Of a stretch of 64,000 nucleotides of DNA, positions 23,367 to 32,926 are shown in pieces. The DNA is from Spirometra erinaceieuropaei (lineage: Eukaryota; Platyhelminthes; Cestoda; Diphyllobothriidea; Diphyllobothriidae). The notes beneath the pieces are model-generated. The model ran no database searches. It was given only the letters and a program-made list of their open reading frames with translations, and was not told the origin of the DNA. How positions within the stretch are numbered: position 1 is the first letter of the stretch; every line of letters starts with the position of its first letter. A program made the translations under genes and the position numbers. The DNA lies in contig CACRXP010000606.1 in NCBI GenBank assembly GCA_902702965.1, positions 336,854-400,853 of the forward strand, given 5' to 3'.

Positions 23367-23597
23367 GAAGGAGTGAAAGTGTTTTCTTTCAGTCATCTGA
23401 TAGAAAATCACGTTAGCTTTATATTTTATACAATGAATAGTAATATATCCAAAAGTTGACATCCTACCGAGTCCGAAATATTAGAGGATAATTCCACAAG
23501 ATAATCAGTACTACAACTGCGTCTAAGTAATCTTTCCTAATCGAAAACACATTTCAGAATTTCAGCTAACATTTCATGAGATCGGTCACTCACTGTA

Positions 23598-25889
23598 TTT
23601 TTTTTCGTCCGATGAATTTGGAATGAAGACTCAAATTAAACAAATTAAATGCAACGCCTTGAGTTGCACTCATTTACAATCCGAAGTGAAAAATGAATTT
23701 CGGCTGTTTTAACTAGAGACATGTTGAGATTTATACTTCTACTGGATATCCTTCTAGAAAGTCTACTATTTAACTCGTATCTCTTAAAATGTGGTTTTTA
23801 CACGATGGCTGGAATTATCCATACGTCGAGCTGTATGAGGTCATCTCGAATTTCGTTCCATGCCAGTTGATTTTATAACTCTGTGGTACAATCAACCTTC
23901 CTGGATCCTATAAATGTTTCTTAAACAAATTAACTTCAAAAGCGCATAACCAACTTTAACTTCAAGCAATGCGATCAGGCCATTTACAATGGAAGTATTC
24001 TCAAGCATTTATTTATTGGATGGATGCTACTTATTATTTTGAGGTTTTTACAGTCTTCTAAGAAATAAAAACGTGCGCAATTTTGTACGAAAACAAATGT
24101 CGCATCTCGGTGATTGGCTGAACAACGCGAGAGTGCTTTAAAGCGTTTGTCTAGCCTAAAGAGGGCTCACCGTTTTTTTATCAGGTTGCTTGTCAAAGCG
24201 TACATAAAAGCCTAATTACTGTCCATTAGCAAATATATTTTTCTGAAAAACTGACGAAAGCCTACAAACTTTTTGACAACAAATGATGAGCATTGATAAA
24301 AACCATGATTATAATAGAAACTGAGTCGAAACTTACAAAGAAAATACGAGCAGATCCTCTAAAAACTTCATTTTACTTTGCCCACTTGATATACGTAAAG
24401 CAGGCTGCCTGAGGCTTTGGCGCCTGTGTGGGCATTGCAGCTAATGAAACCAAGCACGACAACTTCCCAGACTGAGCGCGTGCTTCATTTCCGCATAACT
24501 TCCCATTACAGAACAAACTGCCAAAAATGCGAAGTACAGCAAGCATTAGTCTACTCTGATGCAATTAATAATGTACTAAATTTATCTTGGATTGCGATGC
24601 CCATCTAAAATATTCCTTCTGGTTTCTTGTACGTTTCTAACTTCGTCTATTTTAAGACGTCGGTGACCATCATAATCTGAGAACACCAGGAATCCCTGCC
24701 AATCACGCAAAAGAAAAATAAGGGGCGACTGGAAATTGTTTTGAAAATGGTTTTCTCTTAAATACCGTGGGCGCGATGCAGTAAATTCTAAACATTGGTG
24801 ATTTTCTAAATATCGTGCGACTGAGATTAACGACGGTAATTGGTTAATTTAGCAAATTGGGCAAACGAAATGAAGATTGATTAGACTGGTTTTTAGATGC
24901 TAAGTATTGATTTTAAATCCGTTGCGATTTATGTTTTTACGACGTTATACACTACGGAGAGGCTGTAAAAGCCAATTTTATTTAAGAACATCATAGCATC
25001 CCCCTGCTTCCACTTCTGTGACTACAGGTAGCAAATCGCAAGAAAACCGTGTACTTAGGAAAAATCTAACAATTTTTGTGATTTGGTAAATTCTTTCCCA
25101 ATTTTAATTTTATTTCATGATATCACAAAATAATTCCCCTATTGAACAAGGCAATTTGACTTTGCCCATCCCAAGGGTTTTTTTAATAAGGCCGTTAAGC
25201 CAGTTTGCTGACTGACTTGTCAGTCAATTAGAAATAACGAATCATGCATCTCACCACTGACATCTGTAATTGGGTGAGGCGTGTCGTCTACCATCCGCCT
25301 TCTCCTATGCGTCCACCGTATGCCATTTAATGATACAACTGATGCCACGCAATTGTGCAATTATGGGAGAATAAAGGATTCCCTGTGTTATAAATAAAAA
25401 GTATATCTTAAGAATTTCCTTTCAGCACTCAAAAGTTTTCGTCGGACCAAAACGAATTCACATTTTTGCTGGAAAGACTACTTCAAAACGAGCTATTGAA
25501 AACAGAGCTTTGCAGGCAAGGCTTCAAAGATATGTAATCAGTCATCATAATTTAAATCCCTTACGTACACACGTAAAGCGAAAAAGTGAATTTGGTGCCG
25601 CCTGTTTTGCCATGCTGTTCTTGGTTTCAGCTGATATACGATGCAAACTCCTCTCAAAACCTGCGCAGAAACCACTGAATAATTCAACCATTACCGGGGT
25701 AGTCGAACAAAGTAGAGAGCGATTTTGAGGACAAAAGTATATTTACCCCTAGGGTTCAGTATAACATCATCTTGTCTGCCATGGTTTGCAGGAGCTATTT
25801 TTGAACGATTTCTTCTTGCAAGTGTCTAGAGAACTTGCATACACAGGGTGTGAGTAAAATAATCAAAAAAGTTAACCTAGCCATTATAC
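23598..25889. other. Spacer with no recognisable gene
   Basis: AT-rich. Short ORFs only, none with a recognisable domain. Confidence 0.55.
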
Positions 25890-26088
25890 TCTCCTAGAGC
25901 GAGTGCAAAAGGAAGTTACGGCATAGCAAATCTCTAATGTCGAGTCCGGAATATTCTGCTCCTAAGGCGTCAACACTCTTTCCTGACTTCACCGATATCC
26001 CAGGACAATAAGCCTTTTCACTGCAGATTAAAAATCATATCGCCTGAAGTATTGCCTCATCAGCGCAATAAACTCACATAGCCGTACT

Positions 26089-26316
26089 TTGGTTTTTAGC
26101 ATTATAAACAATGAAGAAAATTACAGACCACAACCTGTAGCTTTTCTGCATTTTTATCCCTCGCGCTTTAAATACAGATGGTCTGGTCAGAGGAAATTGT
26201 TTTGCGCATTCATTTTTCGACTGAACGAAGGTTGTATCCGACTTTACTATCTCATATCAATCGGTCTTTCGAAACGCGCATGTGCTTTGGTCGCTGAAGA
26301 GCTCACACACAGCTGA
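26089..26316 (+). CDS. Small antisense ORF in the P1 terminal repeat (copy B)
   Basis: A 75-codon counterpart of the ORF at 7129-7335, sharing its first and last residues and an IRL-YL-SI-L-K-ACALV-EELTHS pattern at the C terminus. It is 7 codons longer, through an in-frame 21-base difference. No family is recognised and no promoter is evident. See the copy A entry. Confidence 0.2.
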   Translation: MVFSIINNEENYRPQPVAFLHFYPSRFKYRWSGQRKLFCAFIFRLNEGCIRLYYLISIGLSKRACALVAEELTHS

Positions 26317-26529
26317 GGCTCAGAACCACATCCAATGCCGTTCTGGCTAATGAAATATCGGCTTCAGTGGAACGACTCATCTGCGCACATATTCTAATTT
26401 GGGGTGTGCAGGGGTTACGACGGTCCCTGAAGATGAATGACAGATAATTCTATTAGGAACGTCAGACAGCTAATTCGCCTATCTCTCTAAGAACCTCTCC
26501 CTTACCGGAAATCTATAGTAAAGTCAGAC

Positions 26530-26563
26530 GGCAAACGTGCCTTTCAAACTTCATCGTCAGGCC
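26530..26563 (-). ncRNA. Degenerate hammerhead ribozyme motif (P1, copy B)
   Basis: Minus strand: GGC (26563-26561), core CTGACGA (26560-26554) intact, TGAAGTTT in the helix II place (26553-26546) with no stable stem, GAA (26545-26543), then AGGCACGTTT (26542-26533) with only weak G-U pairing and no spare base for the cleavage site before GCC (26532-26530). The core is better kept than in copy A, but helices II and III are poor. Confidence 0.42.
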
Positions 26564-26760
26564 ACTGCAACTACATACATCGATAATGAACTTGTGAATT
26601 CCGGACAAGATTAACATGTGTCTCGCGGGGGGGGTTGTTGGGAAGGGTTAATCACACTTGTTGTCATGCAGCTTGCGTGACGGTGTCAATGTCTTAAGAA
26701 CGCTAGAGCTGGGTGAGAGTAAGGGGAGGCGTTAAAGTTAGCGTATGAGTGCCGTCTATG

Positions 26761-27770
26761 TCAAACACAAGCAGTGCATGTCAGGGGGTCGGAGTGGCGT
26801 GAGATGTCCACACAGAGTCGGTGAGGGAAGGCAGACTGCCTCTGTCAACGTCTTCTGACAACATAACGTTGTATTCGCTGACTGAATGGTCATTGTCTTG
26901 GCTGTTGCTGACATACGTTTGCATAGGCCTTTATAATAGTGTGATGACGGCCGGTAGATAACTTGGAAGGCTTCTTTGGTTCCTATCGACTTTCCCCTTT
27001 ACCTAGCCAGACAGACATGTTTTCACGTAGCCTCTTTTCCAGAGGCCTCGTTGTATGCCGCTCCATAAAAGAAGGCGAATGAATGAATACACATCTGTGT
27101 GGCCTGCAACGGCAATCGGCCTTTGCCCCAAACCATAGGAGGGGAGAGTTTGCGAAGAATACGCGCAAGTTCATCGCGGGGAAGGCACTCGTGATACCCA
27201 TCCTTAGACGTCATCTCACTATTTCGTTTGCTGCGACCCCCAGAAAAGGCAGGCTTAGAAGTCAGTCTTTCTTTTCTGCAGCTGCAACAGTAGGTTTTGT
27301 GGCACTCTTCCGGAGGATGAATCTCTCTGGACAGCCATTTTCCATCAGCGTGTTCTGCGACCGCTAGAGTTCTGCTTTAACCATTTCAGGATAAGAAATG
27401 CGTCGCACTCTAGCCGCCAATTTCTGGACTAAATTTCGTTTTAGATCACGGGAAATAAAACCGTAAAAATTAATGTATTGTCCCGTTCAGGTGTTCTTTC
27501 AGAATGCCCTGCGTTGTATGAACCTATCCTCTTGTCTGCGTAAATGGACCTTGAGGAAAGTGACTTCGTTACTCACCTAAGTCTATGTGACAAGCTTAAG
27601 CGAGGGATGTGTCTTGTTTAACTTTGGCCATCTATGTCAGTGGTATGACTTGTCAGGCAGAAGACATTATTTTCTTATCGACCCTAGAAACGAAAGTCAT
27701 CAGTGGTATCATTTAGACTCGTTTGCCGTACCTTGCCCATGAAGAAATAAAGGAGAAACGGCAGAATGAT
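26761..27770 (-). pseudogene. PLE P1 remnant: RT palm end, linker and GIY-YIG (copy B)
   Basis: Reading on the minus strand, collinear with E3 from about 50830 to 51940. Near 27735 the frame reads FFMGKVRQTSLNDTTDD, against E3's VFMDKVEMTSLQDAIND. Just after, the catalytic RT motif position (YVDD in active RTs) has decayed to a stop-containing GR*ENN. The linker follows (ENGCPERFIL-like near 27330, TSAFPAMNLRVFF near 27190), then the nuclease (EKRLRENMSVWLGKGES near 27020) in other frames, ending at a stop at 26761-26763. Several frameshifts and stops make it dead. The upstream boundary lies in or just past the SINE at 27775. Confidence 0.72.
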
Positions 27771-27774
27771 ATTA

Positions 27775-27932
27775 CCGACAAAGACAAGGGAGACTGGAAT
27801 GACCATTTCTGGCTTATTAGCTGTCGTCAGCCAGTCATACCCAACCCCGAAGTGTGGCACACCCGAGGCTCGAACTCGCAACCTGTTTGTTAGAAGTCCA
27901 CGCCTCTAACCACTGAGCTCACGGCCTCGTGG
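27775..27932 (-). mobile_element. tRNA-derived SINE
   Basis: The minus strand starts with a tRNA-like head: GAGCTCAGTGGTTAGAGGCG (box A region, around 27910-27921), then GGACTTCTAA in the anticodon position, then GCGAGTTCGAGCCTCG (box B, around 27865-27877). The anticodon-loop sequence suggests descent from a tRNA-Arg(TCT), but the anticodon stem no longer pairs, so it is not a tRNA gene. A tRNA-unrelated body follows to about 27775, where sequence collinear with the PLE resumes. The exact 3' end is uncertain. RNA polymerase III transcription is implied by boxes A and B. Confidence 0.65.
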
Positions 27933-27954
27933 TTCATGCTATAAGTTAGGAGTC

Positions 27955-28160
27955 AGGGCAATTATTACTCAACCACTCAAAGTACAACCGCGCATTCCCA
28001 ATAACTTTTTTTGCACACAACTACTTAACTTCGTAGCCTGTACGGTCCCCTGCTCCACCAGTAAAAAGCCCTCTTACTAATGATCCCGTATTAAAGGTGG
28101 TTGGGGTTTGCTTACATCATGTGGTGTTACATAACCACATCTGACCTTTAAAATATCTCT
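27955..28160 (-). mobile_element. Small repeat T, copy 3
   Basis: On the minus strand it reads CACCACATGATGTAAGCAAA, then GGGCTTTTTACTGGTGGAGC, then GAATGCGCGGTTGTACTTTG and GAGTGGTTGAGTAATAATTG, the same order as in copies 1 and 2. The CCCTAA tract is reduced to a few bases (GCCCTGACTCCTAAC) before the SINE begins. The far inverted end is missing, perhaps displaced by the SINE insertion. Confidence 0.55.
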
Positions 28161-29034
28161 TACCGTTATCCCACCGGCCAGCGTACTCAACACAGCATTC
28201 GACAAGAGGATAAATCCTTATTTTTAACCAAAAATCCAACGTTTTAGCCTAGTATTTTGGTTAAAATACTCAGGTGAGATAAAAACGGTTGGTGTGATCA
28301 AGCAGGACCTGAAAGATATTAAGTAGTTGCGGCTGACATTTCATTTTTAAGTTGGACACGCTGGAAAAGCATGTCCAAGCATAAAAACCTTATACGTGCA
28401 TATTTTTACGCATAAACTTTAAAGCCGTTTGAAGCTCCGGACGAGTTTATAGTAGGCCGCCGCCTGTAAAAAAAAGCTTGTTTGTGGTGTGAAGGCGTTT
28501 CAGTGATTGAGAACTGTGCACTTTTAAAACGCGTATTGTAAAATGCTCCTAGCTCTACACATAGTTAACCAAGTGGATCTATTAAAATAACAAGGTCTTA
28601 GGCGGTCTGGTTGCAGGGGGTTGAGTTAGGCTGAAGATCCACTAGAAAGTAGTCAAGATAATTTTCTTTAAATTAGTAGCTATTAGTTCCGTTATCATCT
28701 TATACTGCTGCCCATTATGCAAAAAGGATATATGCGGGCGAAGAATGTTTTTTAACTTGCCGTTGTGCCAATGAAAAGTTTTTTATGACCATCCGAAAAA
28801 TATACTAAAGCATCTACTTTTATGCTGGTCGCAAAAGCGTGTCCAACGCCAACAGCCGTGGAAAAGTAGTCTGTTTCACCATACAACTATAGCAATGCAC
28901 CGACGGCTTTTCTTCCATGGACAAATGACAATGTATTTAGTCCAAGTTGAAATGTAAGTGTTAGTGCAACTATGATTTGCTAAACTTCTTTACTCTTAAA
29001 ATTAGCATAATATGACAGTTCGACCGTCGATTTC
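28161..29034. other. Spacer with no recognisable gene
   Basis: AT-rich with very few ORFs on either strand. No repeat recognised. Confidence 0.55.
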
Positions 29035-29640
29035 AAAGATGTCCACCGTGGGCCCCACAGCTGCAGCAGCAACGGTGGGAGCAGGGACGGTGACTTGCGC
29101 AAGGGTTTATAGTGCCAGTAGACTTGCGCTGCATCTACATACACTCTCTCCTCCTCCCCGCCTGGGCCCGGTGTCAACACAGAGTCAAGAAGACCGGAGA
29201 CGAGGGAGGCCACAGGTGGATGGCTCGGACGGATCCTCACCTTGGCGTTCCACCACACCCCCTGGTCCACACAACAAATAACCAGGATTTTCACCAACAC
29301 AGCAGAGTTTGGAGGCTGGCACGACCGAAGCCTCACCTAGGTGTGCCGCCGACGCCTGGCTCGGATCCCACACTGTAGTGGGAATGCTATAAAGGCCACA
29401 TTAAAAAGGAGCCATTGCAGCCTGACTCCCAGACCACCACCAGTCAAGGAGAAGGTCCAAGTTATCCCGTCTGTTGGCAACCTTCCACGCCACGGCTTTT
29501 AACGCACCGTGATAGCTTCAAGCGCGTCAGATTGTTTATAATGAGGAAAATGCGCTGAGTCGTCGACTTCACTCTTCCTTCCCATTCCCACACACCGGCC
29601 GCTGACCGAGCTGGCATAATATAGGGTCACATTGGCAAAG
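29035..29640 (+). repeat. GC-rich dispersed repeat S, copy 1
   Basis: Begins GATGTCCACCGTGGGCCCC, passes GGTGACTTGCGCAAGGGTTT and GTCAACACAGAGTCAAGAAG, and ends near 29640. The same order recurs at 57745-58640, with a roughly 340-base extra segment there, and in fragments at 54726 and 55185. Both strands hold ORFs of about 100 codons, but these reflect the GC content and show no recognised domain. Class unknown. It is noticeably richer in G and C than its surroundings and abuts the inverted repeat of element E1. Confidence 0.6.
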
Positions 29641-29664
29641 TTGAGAGATCCGGGTTGATCATTT

Positions 29665-29786
29665 GGAAAAGAATATGTACTCTCCAGAACAGGCTTATTC
29701 AAACGCTGACGTTCCAAAGAGCTTGTTTGGCTCTCCATTGTCAAAGTGTAAAATGCAGTTAATCGATCAGAAATTTCAAGTGGCAT
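29665..29786 (-). repeat. Inverted repeat flanking PLE E1, left arm
   Basis: The reverse complement begins ATGCCACTTGAAATTTCTGA and matches 30716-30840 at well over four bases in five for the first 100 bases, then more loosely. The E1 coding remnant begins at 29785, exactly at the inner edge of this arm. The right arm follows the E1 stop and so represents the E1 3' region. The left arm is an inverted copy of that 3' region joined to the truncated 5' end. Confidence 0.8.
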
Positions 29787-30699
29787 GAGACAAATCCTAG
29801 AATTCAACAGCAACCATCCTCTGTCTTACAAACTTAGTTGTGTCCGCAACCTATTTCAAAGAGTCGAAACACATTGCAGCCCGCCAGAAGATAAAAGAGA
29901 TGAACGATTGTACCTTGTGAACGTGTTTGCAGCCAATGGTTATCTTAGACATTTAATCGAGAGAAGCAGACGTCGGTCGCACAGCCGACTGCCTATTGAG
30001 TAGCAATTCGAAGTCTGGAGGGTCATTCCTTACGTTAAAGCAGTTTTTGAAGCAGTCTAGCGACTATTACAACCTACCAGAGTGGGCATAGCCCATCGAT
30101 AGCAGGCATTAATTCGAGGTTGCGTGATGCAATCTAAGGACCCATTGCCACCCGCTGAAACTTCAGCAGTCATCTACAAAATAAATTACGAGGGCGACTG
30201 CAACAATGTTGGAGAAACTGGGCTGAAATTGCAAACTCGCCTACAAGAGCACAAATCGGCCATTCGGAGGTTAGACCCTAACTCTCAACTAGCAACACAT
30301 GCTGGAGAAACTGAGCATACCCTTGGTCTCCAGATAGCTACCATCTTCGGCCGGGGCAACACAGAAGCAGACCGACTAACTGTCGAGACGTGGTTCTCCG
30401 ATGCCTACTCTATCAACAGGCATTTGGACCTTCCTGTAGCTTACAAAGTCCTACGTCATCATAATCGTAGAACTCAGGACAAAACAACCACACCGAACTT
30501 AAAAAGGCCATACGGAGACATCCTGACGGCGAGGTTACTCGGTGAGGGAGAACAAGAAATGCAAGACCGACCGCCCCACAAAGGTTTAATCAGCTCCCAT
30601 CGACGGAATGGTGATTCGCAATGTACGCAGGCAAAACGTCCGTTAAGCATCTGCCGAGAGGTCGAGGCAGCGAGAGGGGAGAAAAATCGATCAGCATGA
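29785..30699 (+). pseudogene. PLE E1 remnant: RT C-terminus and GIY-YIG nuclease
   Basis: A single frame runs through the RT thumb and linker (ILEFNSNHPLSYKLSC..., then VETHC and ANGYLRHLI) into the GIY-YIG domain: VIYKINYEGDCNNVGETG from about 30169, the arginine-bearing TRLQEHKSAIRR, then TWFSDAYSINRHLDLP near the end of the domain. Three in-frame stops, all TAG, lie at 30001-30003, 30058-30060 and 30100-30102, with no frameshift between them. The tyrosine of the YIG/YVG motif is N here (NNVG), so the nuclease would be impaired even without the stops. RT catalytic motifs are absent through 5' truncation at the inverted repeat. The frame ends at the stop at 30697-30699, just before the right arm. 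Confidence 0.85.
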
Positions 30700-30715
30700 G
30701 ACCGGCCAACAGAAC

Positions 30716-30840
30716 ATGCCACTTGAAATTTCTGATCGATTAAGTGCATTTTACGCTTCGACAATGGAGAGCCGGCCAGGCTGTTTGAAACGTCAGCATT
30801 TAAATAAACACGTTCCGGGGAGCCCATCTTCCCCCTTTTC
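30716..30840 (+). repeat. Inverted repeat flanking PLE E1, right arm
   Basis: Starts 17 bases after the E1 stop with ATGCCACTTGAAATTTCTGA and mirrors 29665-29786. By position it is the natural 3' region of E1. Penelope-like elements are known for direct or inverted terminal repeats, so the pair fits that habit. I saw no hammerhead core in either arm. Confidence 0.8.
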
Positions 30841-31809
30841 AAATAATATAAGGTCTTCAAAGCAGGTGACTCACCGCAAGCTCATGAATCCACTGGGTTT
30901 GTAAAATAAAATTAACTGCAGAACAACTGATGTGCACATATTGTATTTTATTTCCAACAACTTGTTGAACATTTTCCCATGTCAGGTTTCTGCTGTCTAA
31001 GAGGCGACACATACAAAATGGAATGTTTTGGCTTAAGATTGAATGATTCAGCAAAAAGCCCTACAGTGACCTTTTTGCACCATAGGTGTCTGGGTGAGAT
31101 CCAAATAAAATTTAGATGCAAAAGTTCATGCACTTAATGTCAGATTACAACATTTCTGATTTATGTCGGCATCAGCAGATCGTATATTTTGGCATTCAAA
31201 GTGGACATTAATAAGCCATGAACTTTATTTCCCGCTATTCGTTCAAGCGTTCGTCAGAAGGGTTGCGTCGTTTGGAGAAAGTTAAGGGCATATCAAGTTT
31301 TAAAGTAATGTGACCTTTTTAACTTCAACCTGCGTTAATTGAAATAAAGTGTTATGAAGTGGATGTAAATGGCAGAATTTACTGATAGCAATGCATTTTG
31401 CGACAGATTATCAGCTGCAACCCGTTGCTGCTTAACAAAGGCATCAAAGTAGAAAAATACAAAAATTTTATGAATTCACTTGCACTTCCGGATGTGAGTA
31501 CATTGGAAGTTCGCTAGGGCAAATTGCAGCCAGTCATTCAGGGGTTTATGACCGGGGTCACTTAATCCGGGGAGCATTTGCGTTCAGCAAAAGAGCTGAA
31601 TATCTAAGAACATTGTGGCATCACACATTTTGACCCTCCATACAGTCACCAATTAAAAGGGGACGCTACTTTTACCGTTTAATAATGATAGAAGAAGGCT
31701 GAGAGCCGATCGCTGGACCAGTTGCTTATTTATCCGAAGTTTCGAAATCTCCTGCGAGCCCATCTACAAGGAATGAAAAAAAAACTGTACAACCCAATGC
31801 ATACTAAGT
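30841..31809. other. Spacer, includes the 3' flank of PLE E2
   Basis: No coding sequence recognised. The part nearest 31810 should contain the E2 3' region on the minus strand. A CTTCTGACGAACGCTTGAAC word with GAATAGCGGG after it at about 31225-31260 (minus) has a hammerhead-like CTGACGA, but I could not build helices I and III around it. Confidence 0.4.
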
Positions 31810-32926
31810 TCACCTCTGCCGGGAATGACCTCCAGCTGCGCTACTGATTTGTTCCCGCAGTGCTTGATAGGCGATTGGCCGATCGATATGCAGATTAGTC
31901 GAGTCCTCAGTTGAGTGCCACGCTTCCTTTAGGAGCGCGCAAATCGGTCGTCCGGTTTGCCCAGCATTCTCACGCTCTCAAAATTAAAGCCGTGCCCTGG
32001 CGTGGAGGCGTGGACAGCTGCTAGGGGAGTTTGTCCTTCCGTCTCACAGTCAGCTCGTGCTCATGCAATCTCCTGCGAACCCGTTTGACAGTTTCACCAA
32101 AATAGTTGGCTTGACCACAATTGCAGTCAGTCCGGCAAATAATCCCCAATCTCTGATTTATGGGAATCGGGTCCACAGAGTGCATGAGTTGCCAGCGAAT
32201 TGGTACTTCAAATCTGTGAACAACGCCAATCCCAAACTCGCTCGTCAGTCTAGCGAACTCTTCTGACACATCATCTATGCACGGCACTGCGCGCCAGCAT
32301 TTCGGTTTTGTCTGCATCTTCGGTTTTCTTCCCCGGGTTTCTCGACTGCACTTTTCAGAAAAATTTCCAGAGGTGTCTTTCACTGTTAAGAGTTTCCGTA
32401 GGAAATGGACTTTGACTTTCTTGTCAGCTGGCTCGGTACAATGGGTTTCTAAACGCCGGTAGAGTGTTTTCATGCGGCTGCGTTTGTGCGTAAGTGGTTA
32501 GTTGCTGAGAAAACTCAGAATACGTGAGGTGTTCATCGCCTTCCAGTAAACCGTTGTTTTTAGTTCTCCATCGCCTTTTCTCTGGACTAGTACGTCGAGA
32601 AACGGCAACTGGCAATCGTTTTCTTCCTCCATTGTGAACAAGATATCTGGCAGATCGAGTTCAGATGTTGAGTAAATTCGTAAATCTTGTCCTTTTGATG
32701 ACGACAAATGTTTCCTTAGCATGTCATACCCACAATCATGATCAAAAGCCAGTGCCTGTAGTGGCTGCAACACTGACTCAGCAATCAAGCTAGATAACGA
32801 AGGCCCAAAAGGTGTACCTTTAGGTTGTTCGTGCACAGTTACATTGAAGGTAATGGCAATCTGCAAGCAGTGTTTCAGGCAATCAACAGGGTGTTTTATC
32901 TTTAGATTTTGTCCCTCATTTGACGT
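31810..32926 (-). pseudogene. PLE E2 remnant: RT palm to GIY-YIG nuclease
   Basis: Minus strand. The RT part reads HEQPKGTPFGPSLSSLIAE (motif B, usually GxPMGSPLSxLxA) near 32830, then FTMEEENDCQLPFLDVLV near 32635 and TTVYWKAMNTSRILSFLSN. The segment that should hold the catalytic YVDD, between about 32750 and 32650, lacks it. One in-frame TAA interrupts at 32498-32500, after which the frame continues THKRSRMKTLYRRLETHC, then the linker, then the nuclease: IICRTDCNCGQANYFGETV near 32130, RRRLHEHELTVRRK. Downstream, two further frames carry LAAVHASTPGHGFNFESV and EAWHSTEDSTNLHIDRP before a stop at 31810-31812. Dead through one nonsense change, at least two frameshifts and a missing catalytic motif. 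A different subfamily from E1 and E3. Confidence 0.85.

Larger units (their letters stand above)
23020..23595. mobile_element. Long-inverted-repeat element, copy 2 (subfamily II, short)
   Basis: Starts CAATGAACAACTGATTTAAT and ends GAGATCGGTCACTCACTG, with TA at 23018-23019 and 23596-23597. The ends define a second subfamily with consensus CAGTGAGTGACC, shared with the copies at 46979 and 62550. Both arms are recognisable, but the centre is occupied by a PLE terminal repeat on the minus strand (23262-23366), so this element is a host for a later insertion or recombination. Confidence 0.7.
25890..26575 (-). repeat. PLE subfamily P1 terminal repeat, copy B
   Basis: Inverted counterpart of 6871-7535. 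In the direction of the neighbouring PLE (minus) it follows the nuclease remnant and its 3' tail, so here it is the 3' terminal repeat. It contains the decayed hammerhead at 26530-26563 and the open frame at 26089-26316 on the strand opposite to the PLE. Confidence 0.6.

Noticed and set aside
27740..27860. Extension of PLE copy B further upstream through the SINE body
   Set aside because: A few matching words with E3 (such as AATGGTCA) occur, but the segment is better explained as the SINE body; the join is therefore placed near 27770.
27855..27932. Possible functional tRNA-Arg(TCT) gene
   Set aside because: The anticodon stem is broken and a SINE-like body follows directly.
29012..29378. 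Overlapping 88-118-codon ORFs on both strands
   Set aside because: They lie in GC-rich repeat S, where stops are rare by composition; frames are not kept in the second copy over their full length.
30474..30860. 128-codon minus ORF opposite the E1 nuclease
   Set aside because: Shadow of the PLE coding strand and of the inverted repeat; the similarity to the frame at 29499-29813 is explained by the inverted repeat.
31220..31262. Hammerhead-like CTTCTGACGAACG on the minus strand
   Set aside because: GAA follows at a plausible distance, but I could not form helix I or III; left as unproven.
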